From Bradyrhizobium stylosanthis (lineage in GTDB: Bacteria > Pseudomonadota > Alphaproteobacteria > Rhizobiales > Xanthobacteraceae): a stretch of 64,000 nt of DNA. The notes beneath the pieces were generated by a model. The model saw only the letters and a program-made list of their open reading frames with translations. It was not told where the DNA came from and searched no databases. The DNA lies in contig NZ_LVEM01000001.1 of the NCBI RefSeq assembly GCF_001641335.1, forward strand, positions 358,709-422,708, given 5' to 3'. Positions 44,204-52,973 of this stretch are shown in pieces (within the stretch, counting starts at the first letter, position 1; each line of letters opens with the position of its first letter). Both the position numbers and the translations under genes were made by a program.

Positions 44204-45584
44204 CGGTGCGCGCCAGTTTCCCGGCCGCCGTAACGTCGAGCCGCTCCACGAAGCGGATCATCGCGGGCACCTTCCACACCGCCAGGCGATCCCTGCATTG
44301 GCCAAGAATCTCGGCGCGGATCGCCGCGTGGCGATTCTCGTCGGTCCCGTTCGCGAGGATGACGTCGGCGACCACGATGGCACCCGTAATCGGGCTCCTG
44401 CGCGATCGCGCGCGCGACATCTGGACGGAGGCGTGCCGGTTGATCACCGCCTCGACCTCTTCCGGATGCACCTTCAACCCGCCGATGTTGATGATGCCGC
44501 CGCGCCGGCCGACGAAGTGATATCGTTCGCCGCGCAACTCGACCATGTCGCCGGTATCGACGAACCCCTCGGCGTCGACGAGCGGCGGCGCATCCGCCCC
44601 GACATAGGCGCGTGCGGTCCGCCGCGAACGGATCCGCAGCGAGCCCTCGATCACTTTCATCTCCACGCCGCCTTGATTTTGGCCGATGAGGTGGGCGGGA
44701 AATCCCTCGCGCCCGTCGTCGACGCTGAAACCAACCCCGGCCTCGGTCGAGGCATAGGCATGACCGATCGAGGCGTGCGGAAATGCCTGAGCCAGGCCAT
44801 CGAGCACGGCCTGGTCGGCGATTTCGCCGGACAGGCGGACATAGCGCGGCGAGAAATCGGCGGCCGCGCCGCTCATCAGGAGCTTGCGCCAGTGAGAAGG
44901 CGTTCCCGAAATGTGGGTGACGCCGCCCGCGCGCAGGCGTGCCACATGGGCCACGATGGCTTCCCCGGGTTCTGAAAGCACCATCGACCCGCCGCCGATC
45001 AAGGCACGCAGGAAGATCTGCAGGCCGCCATAGCGGCGGATGTCGTAGAACGTCGCCCAGGTCGCGCCGCGGCGGTGCGCAGGCCCGTCGGCGATGATGG
45101 CGCCGGCCAGTCCATCGAGCGTATGCCGGACGATCTTCGGCAGCCCCGACGTCCCCGAGGTCAGCATCAACCATTCGGTCGCATGGTCGGCCTCCGGCTT
45201 TATGGCTCTGCGTGCGGGCAGGTCGATGCCGAGGACAGCGCATTTTCCGGAGAGGTATTCGGATGGCGGGCGGTCGGTGACAATGGTATCGATGCCGGCC
45301 TGCGCGACCAGAATCTGCAGACGCTCCCAATCGACGTCGGGCGGGCAGAGGAGCATGCGGCGGGCTATCCCGTCGAGCTCGATCATGGCAAGCGCGGACA
45401 GCAGCTGCCTCGATGTTGCAAGCAGCACCGAGCGGCCTGACAGCTCGCAGGACGATCCGCCGATCAGGCAGCTGTGCTCGCTAAGGTCCGTCAGACGTAC
45501 ACTTTGCTGGGCATCGGAAATCGTGCGGTCCGTCGGACCCTCGTCGAGATACCGACGCAGCGCGATGACGTCAGGCGGGGACAT
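44196..45584 (-). CDS. AMP-forming acyl/aryl adenylate ligase
   Basis: A 462-residue ANL-superfamily enzyme. The AMP-binding P-loop is WLMLTSGTSGLPKIVRHT, followed by IGHAYASTEAGVGFSVDDG, then FVDTGDMVELRGERYHFVGR and GGIINIGGLKVHPEEVEAV of the hinge and C-terminal subdomain. The late catalytic Lys appears in TAAGKLARTD. It is shorter than most family members in the N-terminal region. Likely role: activate an acyl group and load it on the carrier protein encoded just upstream. The ATG at 45584 overlaps the ACP gene by 14 nt; an ATG at 45608 is also in frame. Confidence 0.85.
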   Translation of the reverse strand: MSPPDVIALRRYLDEGPTDRTISDAQQSVRLTDLSEHSCLIGGSSCELSGRSVLLATSRQLLSALAMIELDGIARRMLLCPPDVDWERLQILVAQAGIDTIVTDRPPSEYLSGKCAVLGIDLPARRAIKPEADHATEWLMLTSGTSGLPKIVRHTLDGLAGAIIADGPAHRRGATWATFYDIRRYGGLQIFLRALIGGGSMVLSEPGEAIVAHVARLRAGGVTHISGTPSHWRKLLMSGAAADFSPRYVRLSGEIADQAVLDGLAQAFPHASIGHAYASTEAGVGFSVDDGREGFPAHLIGQNQGGVEMKVIEGSLRIRSRRTARAYVGADAPPLVDAEGFVDTGDMVELRGERYHFVGRRGGIINIGGLKVHPEEVEAVINRHASVQMSRARSRRSPITGAIVVADVILANGTDENRHAAIRAEILGQCRDRLAVWKVPAMIRFVERLDVTAAGKLARTDA

Positions 45585-45816
45585 TCTCGTAGGCCCTGAC
45601 AAACTCACCGAGGGTCGAGGGGAAGGTTGCGTCTTCCGCGACAGTGAAGGGGTCGATACCGAGCTCGTCCTCCAGCCGCGCGACCAGGATGGCGAAGGCC
45701 AATGAATCGAATCCGGTTTCGTTCAGGCTCAGGTCATCCTCAAGCCGGGGAAGCGTCAATTTCTGCTCGTCGGCAATCTGCTTCATCGCGGAGAAGATCT
45801 TCGTTCTGACCAGCAT
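45571..45816 (-). CDS. acyl carrier protein
   Basis: An 81-residue four-helix carrier protein. The 4'-phosphopantetheine attachment segment is LNETGFDSLAFAILVARLED, with Ser in DSL. The surrounding acidic helix II (EDELGIDPF) is typical of type II ACPs. It starts MLVRTKIFSAMKQIADEQKL; GAGGTGAG lies seven bases before this ATG, so it is preferred over a GTG three codons earlier. It sits between two adenylating enzymes, which suggests carrier-bound intermediates. Confidence 0.9.
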   Translation of the reverse strand: MLVRTKIFSAMKQIADEQKLTLPRLEDDLSLNETGFDSLAFAILVARLEDELGIDPFTVAEDATFPSTLGEFVRAYENVPA

Positions 45817-45852
45817 GGTACTCACCTCACATTTGCGGCTTCCGAGCAGACG

Positions 45853-47724
45853 TCACAGCCTGATTGCGCCCTCGATGATGCGCGCGAAAACGGACGGGTC
45901 GATCGAATGATAGTCACCGGTCGCCGCATCACGGAAGAACAGCGGATCGTCCACCACAGAGGGATCGAATGCCTCGCGGATCAGCCGCTGCTTCTTCTTC
46001 CTGAAGGTGTCGGTCATCTCGAGCGACGGGCACAGCCTGACGAAGGCCGGAATTGCATAAGGCGGCAGCCTGCGCGAAAGGTGTTCGCGGAAGACACCGA
46101 AATCGAAATCCGGCTTCACCACCAGGGCCACCATGCCGGCGCGGCCATCGGTCCCGGACACCTCAACTCCATAGGTCGAGGCATCGAGTATGCCGGGGCA
46201 ATCCGTGATCGTGTCGTTCACCTCGCTGGTCGCGACGTTCTCGCCCTTCCAGCGGAAGGTGTCGCCCATGCGGTCGATGAAGTGCAGATAACCGTGTTCG
46301 TCGCGCATCATCAGGTCGCCCGTGCGGAGCCAGGCATCACCCGCAGCGAAGACATCGCGCAGGATCTTTCTCGCGGTCTCCGCGGGATCCGTATAGCCCT
46401 CGAAACCCCAGCCGTCGCGACCGGCGCCGCCGATACGGCCTACGGCTTCTCCGGTCTCGCCGGGCGCGCAGGCGATGCAGAGCCCGTCGGTGTTCCGGAC
46501 CGGGCTGCCGCTATCGGCATCGACCTTGATGATCGCGGCCGGAAAACGATGGGCCAGAACCGGCGGGATGCGGCCGACCGCGCCCGGCTTTCCATCGACG
46601 TTGAAGAGTGAAAAATTGCCCTCGGTCGCGGCATAGAATTCGATGATCTGCGGAATCGCGAACCGGCCGGCAAACGTCTCCCAGATGTCGCCGCGCAATC
46701 CGTTGCCGACGGCCAGACGCAGGCGGTGTCGCACCTCTTGTTTGGACGCCGGCGCCTTCAGGAGGTAGCGGCAGAGTTCGCCAATATACTGGAAGACGGT
46801 GCAGTCGAACCGCGCGACGTCGTCCCAGAACCTGCCGGCGGAGAACTTCTCGGCGATCACGACCGAGCCGCCCGCGAACAGCATGCTGCAAGGGGCTGCG
46901 ACACCGCCCACGGAGTGATGGAGCGGCAGGCAATCGTAGAGACGATCGTCGATTGACGCGTCTGTCAGTCCGGCAAACCAGCCGCCCCAGGCGAGAACCC
47001 GGCGGTGACTGACGTTCGCCGCTTTCGGAAGGCCCGTGGTGCCCGAGGTGTAGATGAGGAGCGCGCGTTGGTCGATCGTGACGTCGCCGCGCTCGGCGGA
47101 CGGCAGCGGTCGCGGCTCGAAGGCGGCGAGCGCGGCGTCCAGGTCGTGACCTGAACCGCCGGCGCAAAATGTCCAGCATTTCGGCACGCCATGCAGATGC
47201 GGACGCGCGCTATCGAATGCGTCCGCGCACTCCGGCGCCAGGATGAGGTGATCGGCATGAGCGACGTCGATACAATGGGCGAGCGATGGACCGACGAGCC
47301 TGGTGTTGATCAGCGCCACCGTCCCGCCAACGCTGCTGATACCCAGCCAGCAGGCAAGGTAGTCCGGCCGGTTCGGCATCAGCAGGCAGACGGTGCCGCC
47401 GGCATGGAGGCCGAGGCCCCGCGCCCAACGCGCATAGCGGTTGATCCGGTCGGCGAGCTCCCGATAGGTGAAGGACAGGCCATGCCCGAGCAGGGCGGGG
47501 CGATCGGGCTGACGCCGGGCCCAGTCCTGGACGATATCGGCGAACAGGTGGTGGGGCTGGGTCTCCGGCCGTGCGGTTAGCGCGATGGCTTTCAGCCAAC
47601 TCTTCGCGGCGGAGCGTCTGCGTGGCGGAGCGTCCACTCTCATCGCCGGCTCGGCATGCGCGCGCACCCGTTCGATGCGGCTCGCCTCGTTGTCGAAGCA
47701 GGAGCTTTGTTCAGCCGGCTTCAT
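45853..47724 (-). CDS. fatty-acyl-CoA/ACP synthetase, FATP-like
   Basis: A 623-residue ANL enzyme. N-terminal part: DRPALLGHGLSFTYRELADR, VCLLMPNRPDYLACWLGISS. P-loop: ALLIYTSGTTGLPKAANVSH. Then IIEFYAATEGNFSLFNVDGK, LRTGDLMMRDEHGYLHFIDR and GDTFRWKGENVATSEVNDTI. The YxATEGN and DRxGDTFRWKGENVxTxEV motifs are those of the FATP/very-long-chain acyl-CoA synthetase group. It probably activates a fatty acid for this pathway and could transfer it to one of the flanking carrier proteins. Overlaps the upstream ACP gene by 4 nt (ATGA), and lies 36 nt before the second ACP gene. Confidence 0.9.
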   Translation of the reverse strand: MKPAEQSSCFDNEASRIERVRAHAEPAMRVDAPPRRRSAAKSWLKAIALTARPETQPHHLFADIVQDWARRQPDRPALLGHGLSFTYRELADRINRYARWARGLGLHAGGTVCLLMPNRPDYLACWLGISSVGGTVALINTRLVGPSLAHCIDVAHADHLILAPECADAFDSARPHLHGVPKCWTFCAGGSGHDLDAALAAFEPRPLPSAERGDVTIDQRALLIYTSGTTGLPKAANVSHRRVLAWGGWFAGLTDASIDDRLYDCLPLHHSVGGVAAPCSMLFAGGSVVIAEKFSAGRFWDDVARFDCTVFQYIGELCRYLLKAPASKQEVRHRLRLAVGNGLRGDIWETFAGRFAIPQIIEFYAATEGNFSLFNVDGKPGAVGRIPPVLAHRFPAAIIKVDADSGSPVRNTDGLCIACAPGETGEAVGRIGGAGRDGWGFEGYTDPAETARKILRDVFAAGDAWLRTGDLMMRDEHGYLHFIDRMGDTFRWKGENVATSEVNDTITDCPGILDASTYGVEVSGTDGRAGMVALVVKPDFDFGVFREHLSRRLPPYAIPAFVRLCPSLEMTDTFRKKKQRLIREAFDPSVVDDPLFFRDAATGDYHSIDPSVFARIIEGAIRL

Positions 47725-47990
47725 CCCGACCCGGATCCAAGCTGATTGAGTATCATCCGCTCCATCGCCTTCACCGATTGGAAATTTTCGGGCGTGATCT
47801 CGAGTTGGGGAAGGATGAGATCGAACTCGGCCTCGACCTTGAGCATCAACTCGACCATGCCCATCGAGCTCAATCCGATGTCCACGAGTCGCGACTCCGG
47901 ATGGACATCGGCCACGATCTCGTTCTGCTGAAGGACGTTCCTGACGACCGACAGAACGCGGTTCTGAACGTTGACGGCAAAGCTGTGCAT
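47721..47990 (-). CDS. acyl/aminoacyl carrier protein
   Basis: An 89-residue carrier protein. The phosphopantetheine site is SRLVDIGLSSMGMVELMLKV, with Ser in LSSM. Helix II continues EAEFDLILPQLEITPENF. It is the first gene of the minus-strand operon and faces the aa:carrier-protein ligase operon across a 242-nt gap, so it is a reasonable partner of that ligase. The ATG at 47990 has GGAGAC eight bases upstream; an in-frame ATG nineteen codons earlier lacks one. Confidence 0.9.
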   Translation of the reverse strand: MHSFAVNVQNRVLSVVRNVLQQNEIVADVHPESRLVDIGLSSMGMVELMLKVEAEFDLILPQLEITPENFQSVKAMERMILNQLGSGSG

Positions 47991-48232
47991 GTCAGCCGGT
48001 CTCCTGCCGCGGCCAAGCGTGATCGCAATGGATGCGACGATACCCAACTGTTGCTCGGGTCAATAGCTCTGCTTCGGAGGTACCTCGCCCGGGACTGGAA
48101 GCCTCCTGATACCCACTTCTGCGCCAACGACGCGGTAGGGGAAGTGAGCTAGTTGTCGGTCTCGAGGGGAGATCTCCTCAATCTGTCTCGCATCGACTGG
48201 TCACGAAAACCATGAGACGGGAGGCCCGGCCT
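47991..48232. promoter_or_regulatory. divergent control region of the carrier-protein pathway
   Basis: A 242-nt gap between the two divergent operons. It contains a perfect 10-bp palindrome, GGAGATCTCC (48168-48177), 56 nt before the acyl-CoA dehydrogenase start. This could be an operator coordinating both operons. No sigma-70 consensus stands out. Confidence 0.45.
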
Positions 48233-49459
48233 ATGACTGTGCAGGAAGTCCAGTTTCGCGATGTCGCCAAGCAAATCGGGCGAATAGCGTTCTCTCCCGA
48301 CAACTCCTCTTTCCGGCTGCGAACGGCAAAGGTCGCGGAAGTCGCTGCGGCAGAGGCCGAGACGGTCGATCGCACGGCGTGCTTCCCTCGGAAGGCGATC
48401 GACGCGGCGCGCAAGGAGAGATTACTCGGGGCTCAGATTCCGATCGAGTACGGCGGTGGCGGGGCGTCGATCTCCGAGGTCGCCGACATGTGCTATATGC
48501 TCGGCCGTGCCTGCGCTTCGGTCGGGATGATCTTCGCGATGCATCAGACCAAGATTGCGTGCCTGGTTCGTCACGGCGCCGGCAGTGGCTGGCACGAGAA
48601 TCTCATGCGCCGCGTGGCCGCCGAGCAGTTGCTGCTGGCATCGTCGACCACGGAAGGCCAGAACGGTGGAAACATACGCTTCAGCTCGGCTGCCGTGGAG
48701 CACGCCGGCACCGAGATTTCGTTGGTGCGGGACGCCACGGTGATTTCGTATGGCGCGGAGGCGGACGGCATCATCACCATCGCCCGCCGCTCCGACGCTG
48801 CTGCCGGATCCGATCAGGTGCTGCTGGCCATCACCCGTGATGACTATACGCTGGAGCGCACCCTTGAGTGGGAGACGCTCGGCATGCGTGGGACCTGCAG
48901 TGCCGGCTTCAAGCTGAATTTCAGGGGAGCCGCGGAGCAGATATTCCCGGTGCCATACGAGAAAATCCACGCGCAGACGATGACACCCGTCGCCCACCTG
49001 TGTTGGTCCTCGGTCTGGGCGGGAATTGCGGCAGCCGCGGTGGACCGGGCGCAGCTCTTCATCCGCAAGGCTGCCCGCGGGGCGGGCGGCAACCTGCCTC
49101 CTGGTGCGACGCACTACACTGCCGCCAGGATGAGCCTGAACAAATTGCGCGCCGTGATCGCGGCGTGTCTCCAGTCCTATGAAGCGCGCGAACGCGATCT
49201 GCGCGCGATCTCGTCCGTCGATTTCCAGTCCTCGATCAATCTTCTCAAGGTGGAGGCTTCCGAACTTGCGGTTGCGACCGTCATGCATGCGATGCGCACC
49301 TGCGGCCTGTCTGGATACCGCAACGACACCGACGTGAGTATCGGCCGCCACCTGCGAGACGTGCTTTCCGCTCCGATCATGATCAACAACGATCGCATCC
49401 TCGCCAGCATGGGTACCGCCACGCTGATGAGCGCGGTTCCAGAGTCTCTGTGCGATTGA
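48233..49459 (+). CDS. acyl-CoA dehydrogenase-family flavoprotein
   Basis: A 408-residue ACAD-fold protein. It shows RLLGAQIPIEYGGGGASISE (N-terminal helical region), LASSTTEGQNGGNIRFSSAA (substrate/flavin loop), LEWETLGMRGTCSAGFKLNF (beta domain) and a C-terminal helical bundle with THYTAARMSLNKLRAVIAAC and MHAMRTCGLSGYRNDTDVS, where the GYRNDTxVxRxLRD-like part matches ACAD family members. In secondary pathways such flavoproteins often oxidise substrates bound to carrier proteins, not CoA. It lies first in the operon, 26 nt before the aa:carrier-protein ligase. The ATG at 48233 has GGGAGG upstream. Confidence 0.87.
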   Translation: MTVQEVQFRDVAKQIGRIAFSPDNSSFRLRTAKVAEVAAAEAETVDRTACFPRKAIDAARKERLLGAQIPIEYGGGGASISEVADMCYMLGRACASVGMIFAMHQTKIACLVRHGAGSGWHENLMRRVAAEQLLLASSTTEGQNGGNIRFSSAAVEHAGTEISLVRDATVISYGAEADGIITIARRSDAAAGSDQVLLAITRDDYTLERTLEWETLGMRGTCSAGFKLNFRGAAEQIFPVPYEKIHAQTMTPVAHLCWSSVWAGIAAAAVDRAQLFIRKAARGAGGNLPPGATHYTAARMSLNKLRAVIAACLQSYEARERDLRAISSVDFQSSINLLKVEASELAVATVMHAMRTCGLSGYRNDTDVSIGRHLRDVLSAPIMINNDRILASMGTATLMSAVPESLCD

Positions 49460-49485
49460 TGTTGTTTTGAGAAGGAAAAGGCCCG

Positions 49486-50490
49486 ATGAAGGTCGCCATC
49501 GTTGAAGCGCCGGCGGACGCCAATTCGCTTACGGCCGATCCGTTGGACCATCTTGCCGACACGCTGTTCCATGAGATGGGCTCGCCCGGCGTCTACGGCC
49601 GCACCGCGCTCTACGAAGACGTCGTGGAGCGGATTGCGGCGGTGATCTCGCGGAATCGCGAGCCGGACACCGAGGTGATGCGCTTCCCGCCCGTCATGAA
49701 TCGCGCCCAGCTCGAGAAGTCCGGCTATCTGAAAAGCTTTCCCAATCTCCTCGGCTGCGTCTGTGGCTTGCACGGGTTGGAGAGCGAGATCGACGCGGCG
49801 GTCAGGCGCTTCGATTCCGGCGGTGACTGGACCGCGTCGCTGTCACCGGCGGATCTCGTTCTGTCGCCGGCCGCCTGCTATCCGGTTTATCCGATCGCCG
49901 CGAGCCGGGGACCCGTGCCGCCAGGCGGCTGGCGCTTCGACGTGGCCGCCGATTGCTTCCGTCGCGAACCCTCGCGCCATCTCGACCGGCTGCAGTCCTT
50001 CCGGATGCGCGAATTCGTCTGTATCGGCAGTGCCGATCTCGTGTCGGGATTCCGCGAGCGCTGGATCATGCGCGCGCAGAAGATCGCCCGGGATCTCGGG
50101 CTGACCTTCAGGATCGACCATGCCAACGACCCGTTCTTCGGCCGGGTTGGGCAGATGATGGCGGTGAGCCAGAAGCAGCTGTCGCTCAAGTTCGAATTGC
50201 TGGTGCCGCTGCGCTCCGAGGAGCGGCCGACCGCATGCATGAGCTTCAACTACCACCGGGATCATTTCGGCACGACCTGGGGCATCGTCGATTCCGCATC
50301 CACGCCGGCCCACACGGCCTGCGTGGCCTTCGGAATGGACCGTCTCGCCGTCGCCATGTTCCACACCCACGGCAAAGACGTCGACCTGTGGCCGATCGCG
50401 GTGCGCGATCTGCTGGGCTTCCCGGAGGCCGACCGCCGGCCGACTTCGACAATCGAGGAGTTGCGATGCGCCAAGGAAGTCGGGAGCTAG
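49486..50490 (+). CDS. amino acid:[carrier protein] ligase (SerRS-like)
   Basis: A 334-residue class II synthetase-like enzyme without a tRNA-binding arm. Such ligases, first characterised in Bradyrhizobium, activate an amino acid (typically glycine or alanine) with ATP and pass it to the phosphopantetheine of a carrier protein. Presumed zinc ligands C131 (SPAACYPVYP), E176 (SFRMREFVCIGS) and C279 (AHTACVAFGMDR) fall at the positions I recall for the Bradyrhizobium enzyme. Class II motif 2 (CFRREPSRHLDRLQSFRMRE) and motif 3 (CVAFGMDRLAVAMF) are clear. The two ACP genes are on the opposite strand of the same locus. The length fits the family. Confidence 0.92.
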   Translation: MKVAIVEAPADANSLTADPLDHLADTLFHEMGSPGVYGRTALYEDVVERIAAVISRNREPDTEVMRFPPVMNRAQLEKSGYLKSFPNLLGCVCGLHGLESEIDAAVRRFDSGGDWTASLSPADLVLSPAACYPVYPIAASRGPVPPGGWRFDVAADCFRREPSRHLDRLQSFRMREFVCIGSADLVSGFRERWIMRAQKIARDLGLTFRIDHANDPFFGRVGQMMAVSQKQLSLKFELLVPLRSEERPTACMSFNYHRDHFGTTWGIVDSASTPAHTACVAFGMDRLAVAMFHTHGKDVDLWPIAVRDLLGFPEADRRPTSTIEELRCAKEVGS

Positions 50491-50522
50491 CCCGGGACCG
50501 GAGAGCCGTAGGGCCGGCGACC

Positions 50523-51797
50523 ATGCGAAGAGAAACGCTCGCGGTCCACGGCGGCTTCGAAAGCGACCCGGCAACGAAAGCCGTTGCCGTGCCGATCTAC
50601 CAGACGGCTTCCTATGTGTTCGACAGCGCCGATCATGGAGCCGCGCTCTTCAATCTCGAAGTGGACGGTTTCCGTTACACCCGGATCGGCAATCCCACCA
50701 ACGCCGTGCTGGAGAAGCGCGTCGCCGCGCTCGAAGGAGGGATCGACGCACTCAGCGTTGCCTGCGGTCAGGCCGCCGTGAACTATGCGGTCGTCAACAT
50801 CGCGGAGATGGGGTCCAACGTCGTCTCGGTGCCGCAGCTCTACGGCACCACGCATACGCTGTTCGCCCACATCCTGCCGCGGCAGGGCATTGCGGTCCGC
50901 TTTGCGGAAGACGACCGGCCGGAGAGCGTCGCCAGACTCATCGACGACGATACACGGGCCGTGTTTTGCGAGAGCGTCGGCAATCCCGCCGGAAACGTCT
51001 GCGACATCGAGGCGATGGCCGATGTCGCGCACCGTCGGGGCGTCCCGCTGATCGTCGACAACACCGTGCCGACGCCGATCCTGCTCCGGCCGATTGAGTA
51101 CGGTGCAGACATCGTCGTGGAGTCGCTGACGAAATTCATGGGCGGGCATGGCACGACGCTCGGTGGAATTATCGTCGACGGCGGCAGATTCCAGTGGGCG
51201 GAGCATCGCCGGCGCTTCCCGATGATGAACGAGCCGGAGAAATCGTACCACGGCCTGGTCTTTACCGAGCGTTACGGTGCCGCCGCCTACATCGCGCGTT
51301 GCCGCGCCGTCTCTCAAAGGACCACCGGGGCCGTGCTGGCGCCGATGAACGCTTTCCTGCTGCTTCAGGGCATCGAGACCGTCGCCCTCCGGATCGAGCG
51401 GCACGTGGAGAACGGCGAGAAGGTCGCACAATTCCTGCGCCATGACCGTCGCGTCGGATGGGTGAATTATGCGGGCTTTCACGACAATCCCTATTTCGCG
51501 CTGACGCAGAAATATCTGGCCGGTCGGGCATGTTCGCTGCTGACTTTCGGCGTGGCTGGAGGATTTGAAGCAGGCAAGAGATTTTACGACAGGCTGAATC
51601 TCTGCAAGCGGCTGGTCAATATCGGCGATGCGAAGACGCTCGCCTGCCATCCCGCATCGACAACGCACCGGCAAATGTCGGTCGAGGAACAGCACAAAGC
51701 CGGCGTACGACCGGAGATGATCAGGCTGAGCGTTGGAATTGAGCACATCGACGACATCCTCGCGGATCTCGACCAGGCCCTCGGCGCCGCGAACTGA
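50523..51797 (+). CDS. MetY-like O-acylhomoserine sulfhydrylase (PLP enzyme)
   Basis: A 424-residue Cys/Met-metabolism PLP enzyme. It starts ETLAVHGGFESDPATKAVAV, with IYQTASYVFDSADHGAALF and YTRIGNPTNAVLEKRVAALE. The internal aldimine Lys lies in VVESLTKFMGGHGTTLGG. The overall length and segment order are those of O-acetylhomoserine aminocarboxypropyltransferases, which replace the O-acyl group of O-acylhomoserine by a thiol or other nucleophile. Together with the MetA-like gene 27 nt downstream it could make an unusual homoserine-derived amino acid. Whether it serves methionine synthesis or a specialised pathway is undecided, but the neighbours favour the latter. Confidence 0.88.
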   Translation: MRRETLAVHGGFESDPATKAVAVPIYQTASYVFDSADHGAALFNLEVDGFRYTRIGNPTNAVLEKRVAALEGGIDALSVACGQAAVNYAVVNIAEMGSNVVSVPQLYGTTHTLFAHILPRQGIAVRFAEDDRPESVARLIDDDTRAVFCESVGNPAGNVCDIEAMADVAHRRGVPLIVDNTVPTPILLRPIEYGADIVVESLTKFMGGHGTTLGGIIVDGGRFQWAEHRRRFPMMNEPEKSYHGLVFTERYGAAAYIARCRAVSQRTTGAVLAPMNAFLLLQGIETVALRIERHVENGEKVAQFLRHDRRVGWVNYAGFHDNPYFALTQKYLAGRACSLLTFGVAGGFEAGKRFYDRLNLCKRLVNIGDAKTLACHPASTTHRQMSVEEQHKAGVRPEMIRLSVGIEHIDDILADLDQALGAAN

Positions 51798-51824
51798 TGC
51801 TTCGTCAAGCATAGAGGCAATCGA

Positions 51825-52937
51825 ATGACTGTCCTGATCGACATCGAGTCGCACGAGCACCACCTCTCTTCGAGAGCGTCGGGCGCCGCCGACGCGAAGG
51901 CCTCACCGGGAAGGCGGGAGGAATATCTCGACATCGGGCTCGTCAACAACATGGCGGATGCAGCCTTGATGTCGACCGAGCGCCAGCTCTTCGACCTGCT
52001 CGATGCCGCTGCCGGACGGCTCTGCGTCAGGCTGCATTTCTACACGATGGAATCGACGCCCCGTTCGGATTGGGGACGCGATTACGTGCGTCGGTACTAT
52101 CGCGGCATGGGCGATCTCCTGAACGGACGCCTGGATGGCGTGATCGTGACAGGTGCCGAACCCAGGGCCTCCTGCCTGACGGAAGAGCCATATTGGAGCA
52201 CCTTCGCCGAGATCGCGGACTGGGCGACGGAGAATACCGTGTCGTCGATATTTTCCTGTCTGGCCGTCCACGGGGCGGTCCTGCACCTGGACGGCATTCC
52301 GCGCCACAAGCTGCCTGCCAAATGCTTCGGCGTCTTCGCTCAAACGAAGACGTGGCATCATCCGTTGATGCAGGACGTGCCGCGGACCTTCCGGATACCC
52401 CACGCCCGGTGGAACGAGGTGCAGGAGGAGGATCTCTCGGACTGCGGATATCAGGTTCTGACCTGGTCGACGGAGGCCGGGGTGGACTGCTTCGTCAAGC
52501 CGCAGAAGAAGAGCCTCTTCGTGCATTTCCAGGGTCACCCGGAATACGAAACCCAGAGCCTGCTGGGTGAATTTCGACGGGATATGGGACGCTTTCTCCG
52601 TGGCGAGAACGAAGTCTGTCCGACGATACCGCGGGGGTATCTGAACGAGGACGCGGAAGAAATCCTGATCGCTTTCCGGCAGAAAGCCCTTTCCGGCAGA
52701 CAACCGGAGCTGTTCGCCGAGTTTCCGGTCGATCGGCTGGCGAAGGACCTGAGCAACGTCTGGCGTCTGCCGGCCCAGCGCATATACCGCAACTGGTTGC
52801 TGTACCTGGCGTCGCAGCGCGCCGGGCGTTCAAAGTCATCGGGAGCGCGAGACGAGACCTTCTCTGCGGCACGGCGCCACGGACGCAGGTTGGTTGCCGC
52901 GCGATCGGCTCATCCGGCGCGTGCGCAAGCCCGGTGA
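51825..52937 (+). CDS. MetA-like homoserine O-acyltransferase, atypical
   Basis: A 370-residue protein of the MetA (homoserine O-succinyltransferase) family. It has LDIGLVNNMADAALMSTERQ, catalytic Cys145 in SIFSCLAVHGAVLHLDGI, and His238 with Glu240 in HFQGHPEYET. The acyl-specificity loop reads VTGAEPRASC, where family members have GAPLG (succinyl) or GAPVE (acetyl). It thus matches neither class, so its acyl donor may differ. The C-terminus has an extra basic extension. In the operon it follows the MetY-like gene, consistent with making the O-acylhomoserine substrate for it. Confidence 0.85.
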   Translation: MTVLIDIESHEHHLSSRASGAADAKASPGRREEYLDIGLVNNMADAALMSTERQLFDLLDAAAGRLCVRLHFYTMESTPRSDWGRDYVRRYYRGMGDLLNGRLDGVIVTGAEPRASCLTEEPYWSTFAEIADWATENTVSSIFSCLAVHGAVLHLDGIPRHKLPAKCFGVFAQTKTWHHPLMQDVPRTFRIPHARWNEVQEEDLSDCGYQVLTWSTEAGVDCFVKPQKKSLFVHFQGHPEYETQSLLGEFRRDMGRFLRGENEVCPTIPRGYLNEDAEEILIAFRQKALSGRQPELFAEFPVDRLAKDLSNVWRLPAQRIYRNWLLYLASQRAGRSKSSGARDETFSAARRHGRRLVAARSAHPARAQAR

Positions 52938-52973
52938 CCAAAGGGCGCGCCGGGTGCCGCGGGCGAAACGAAC

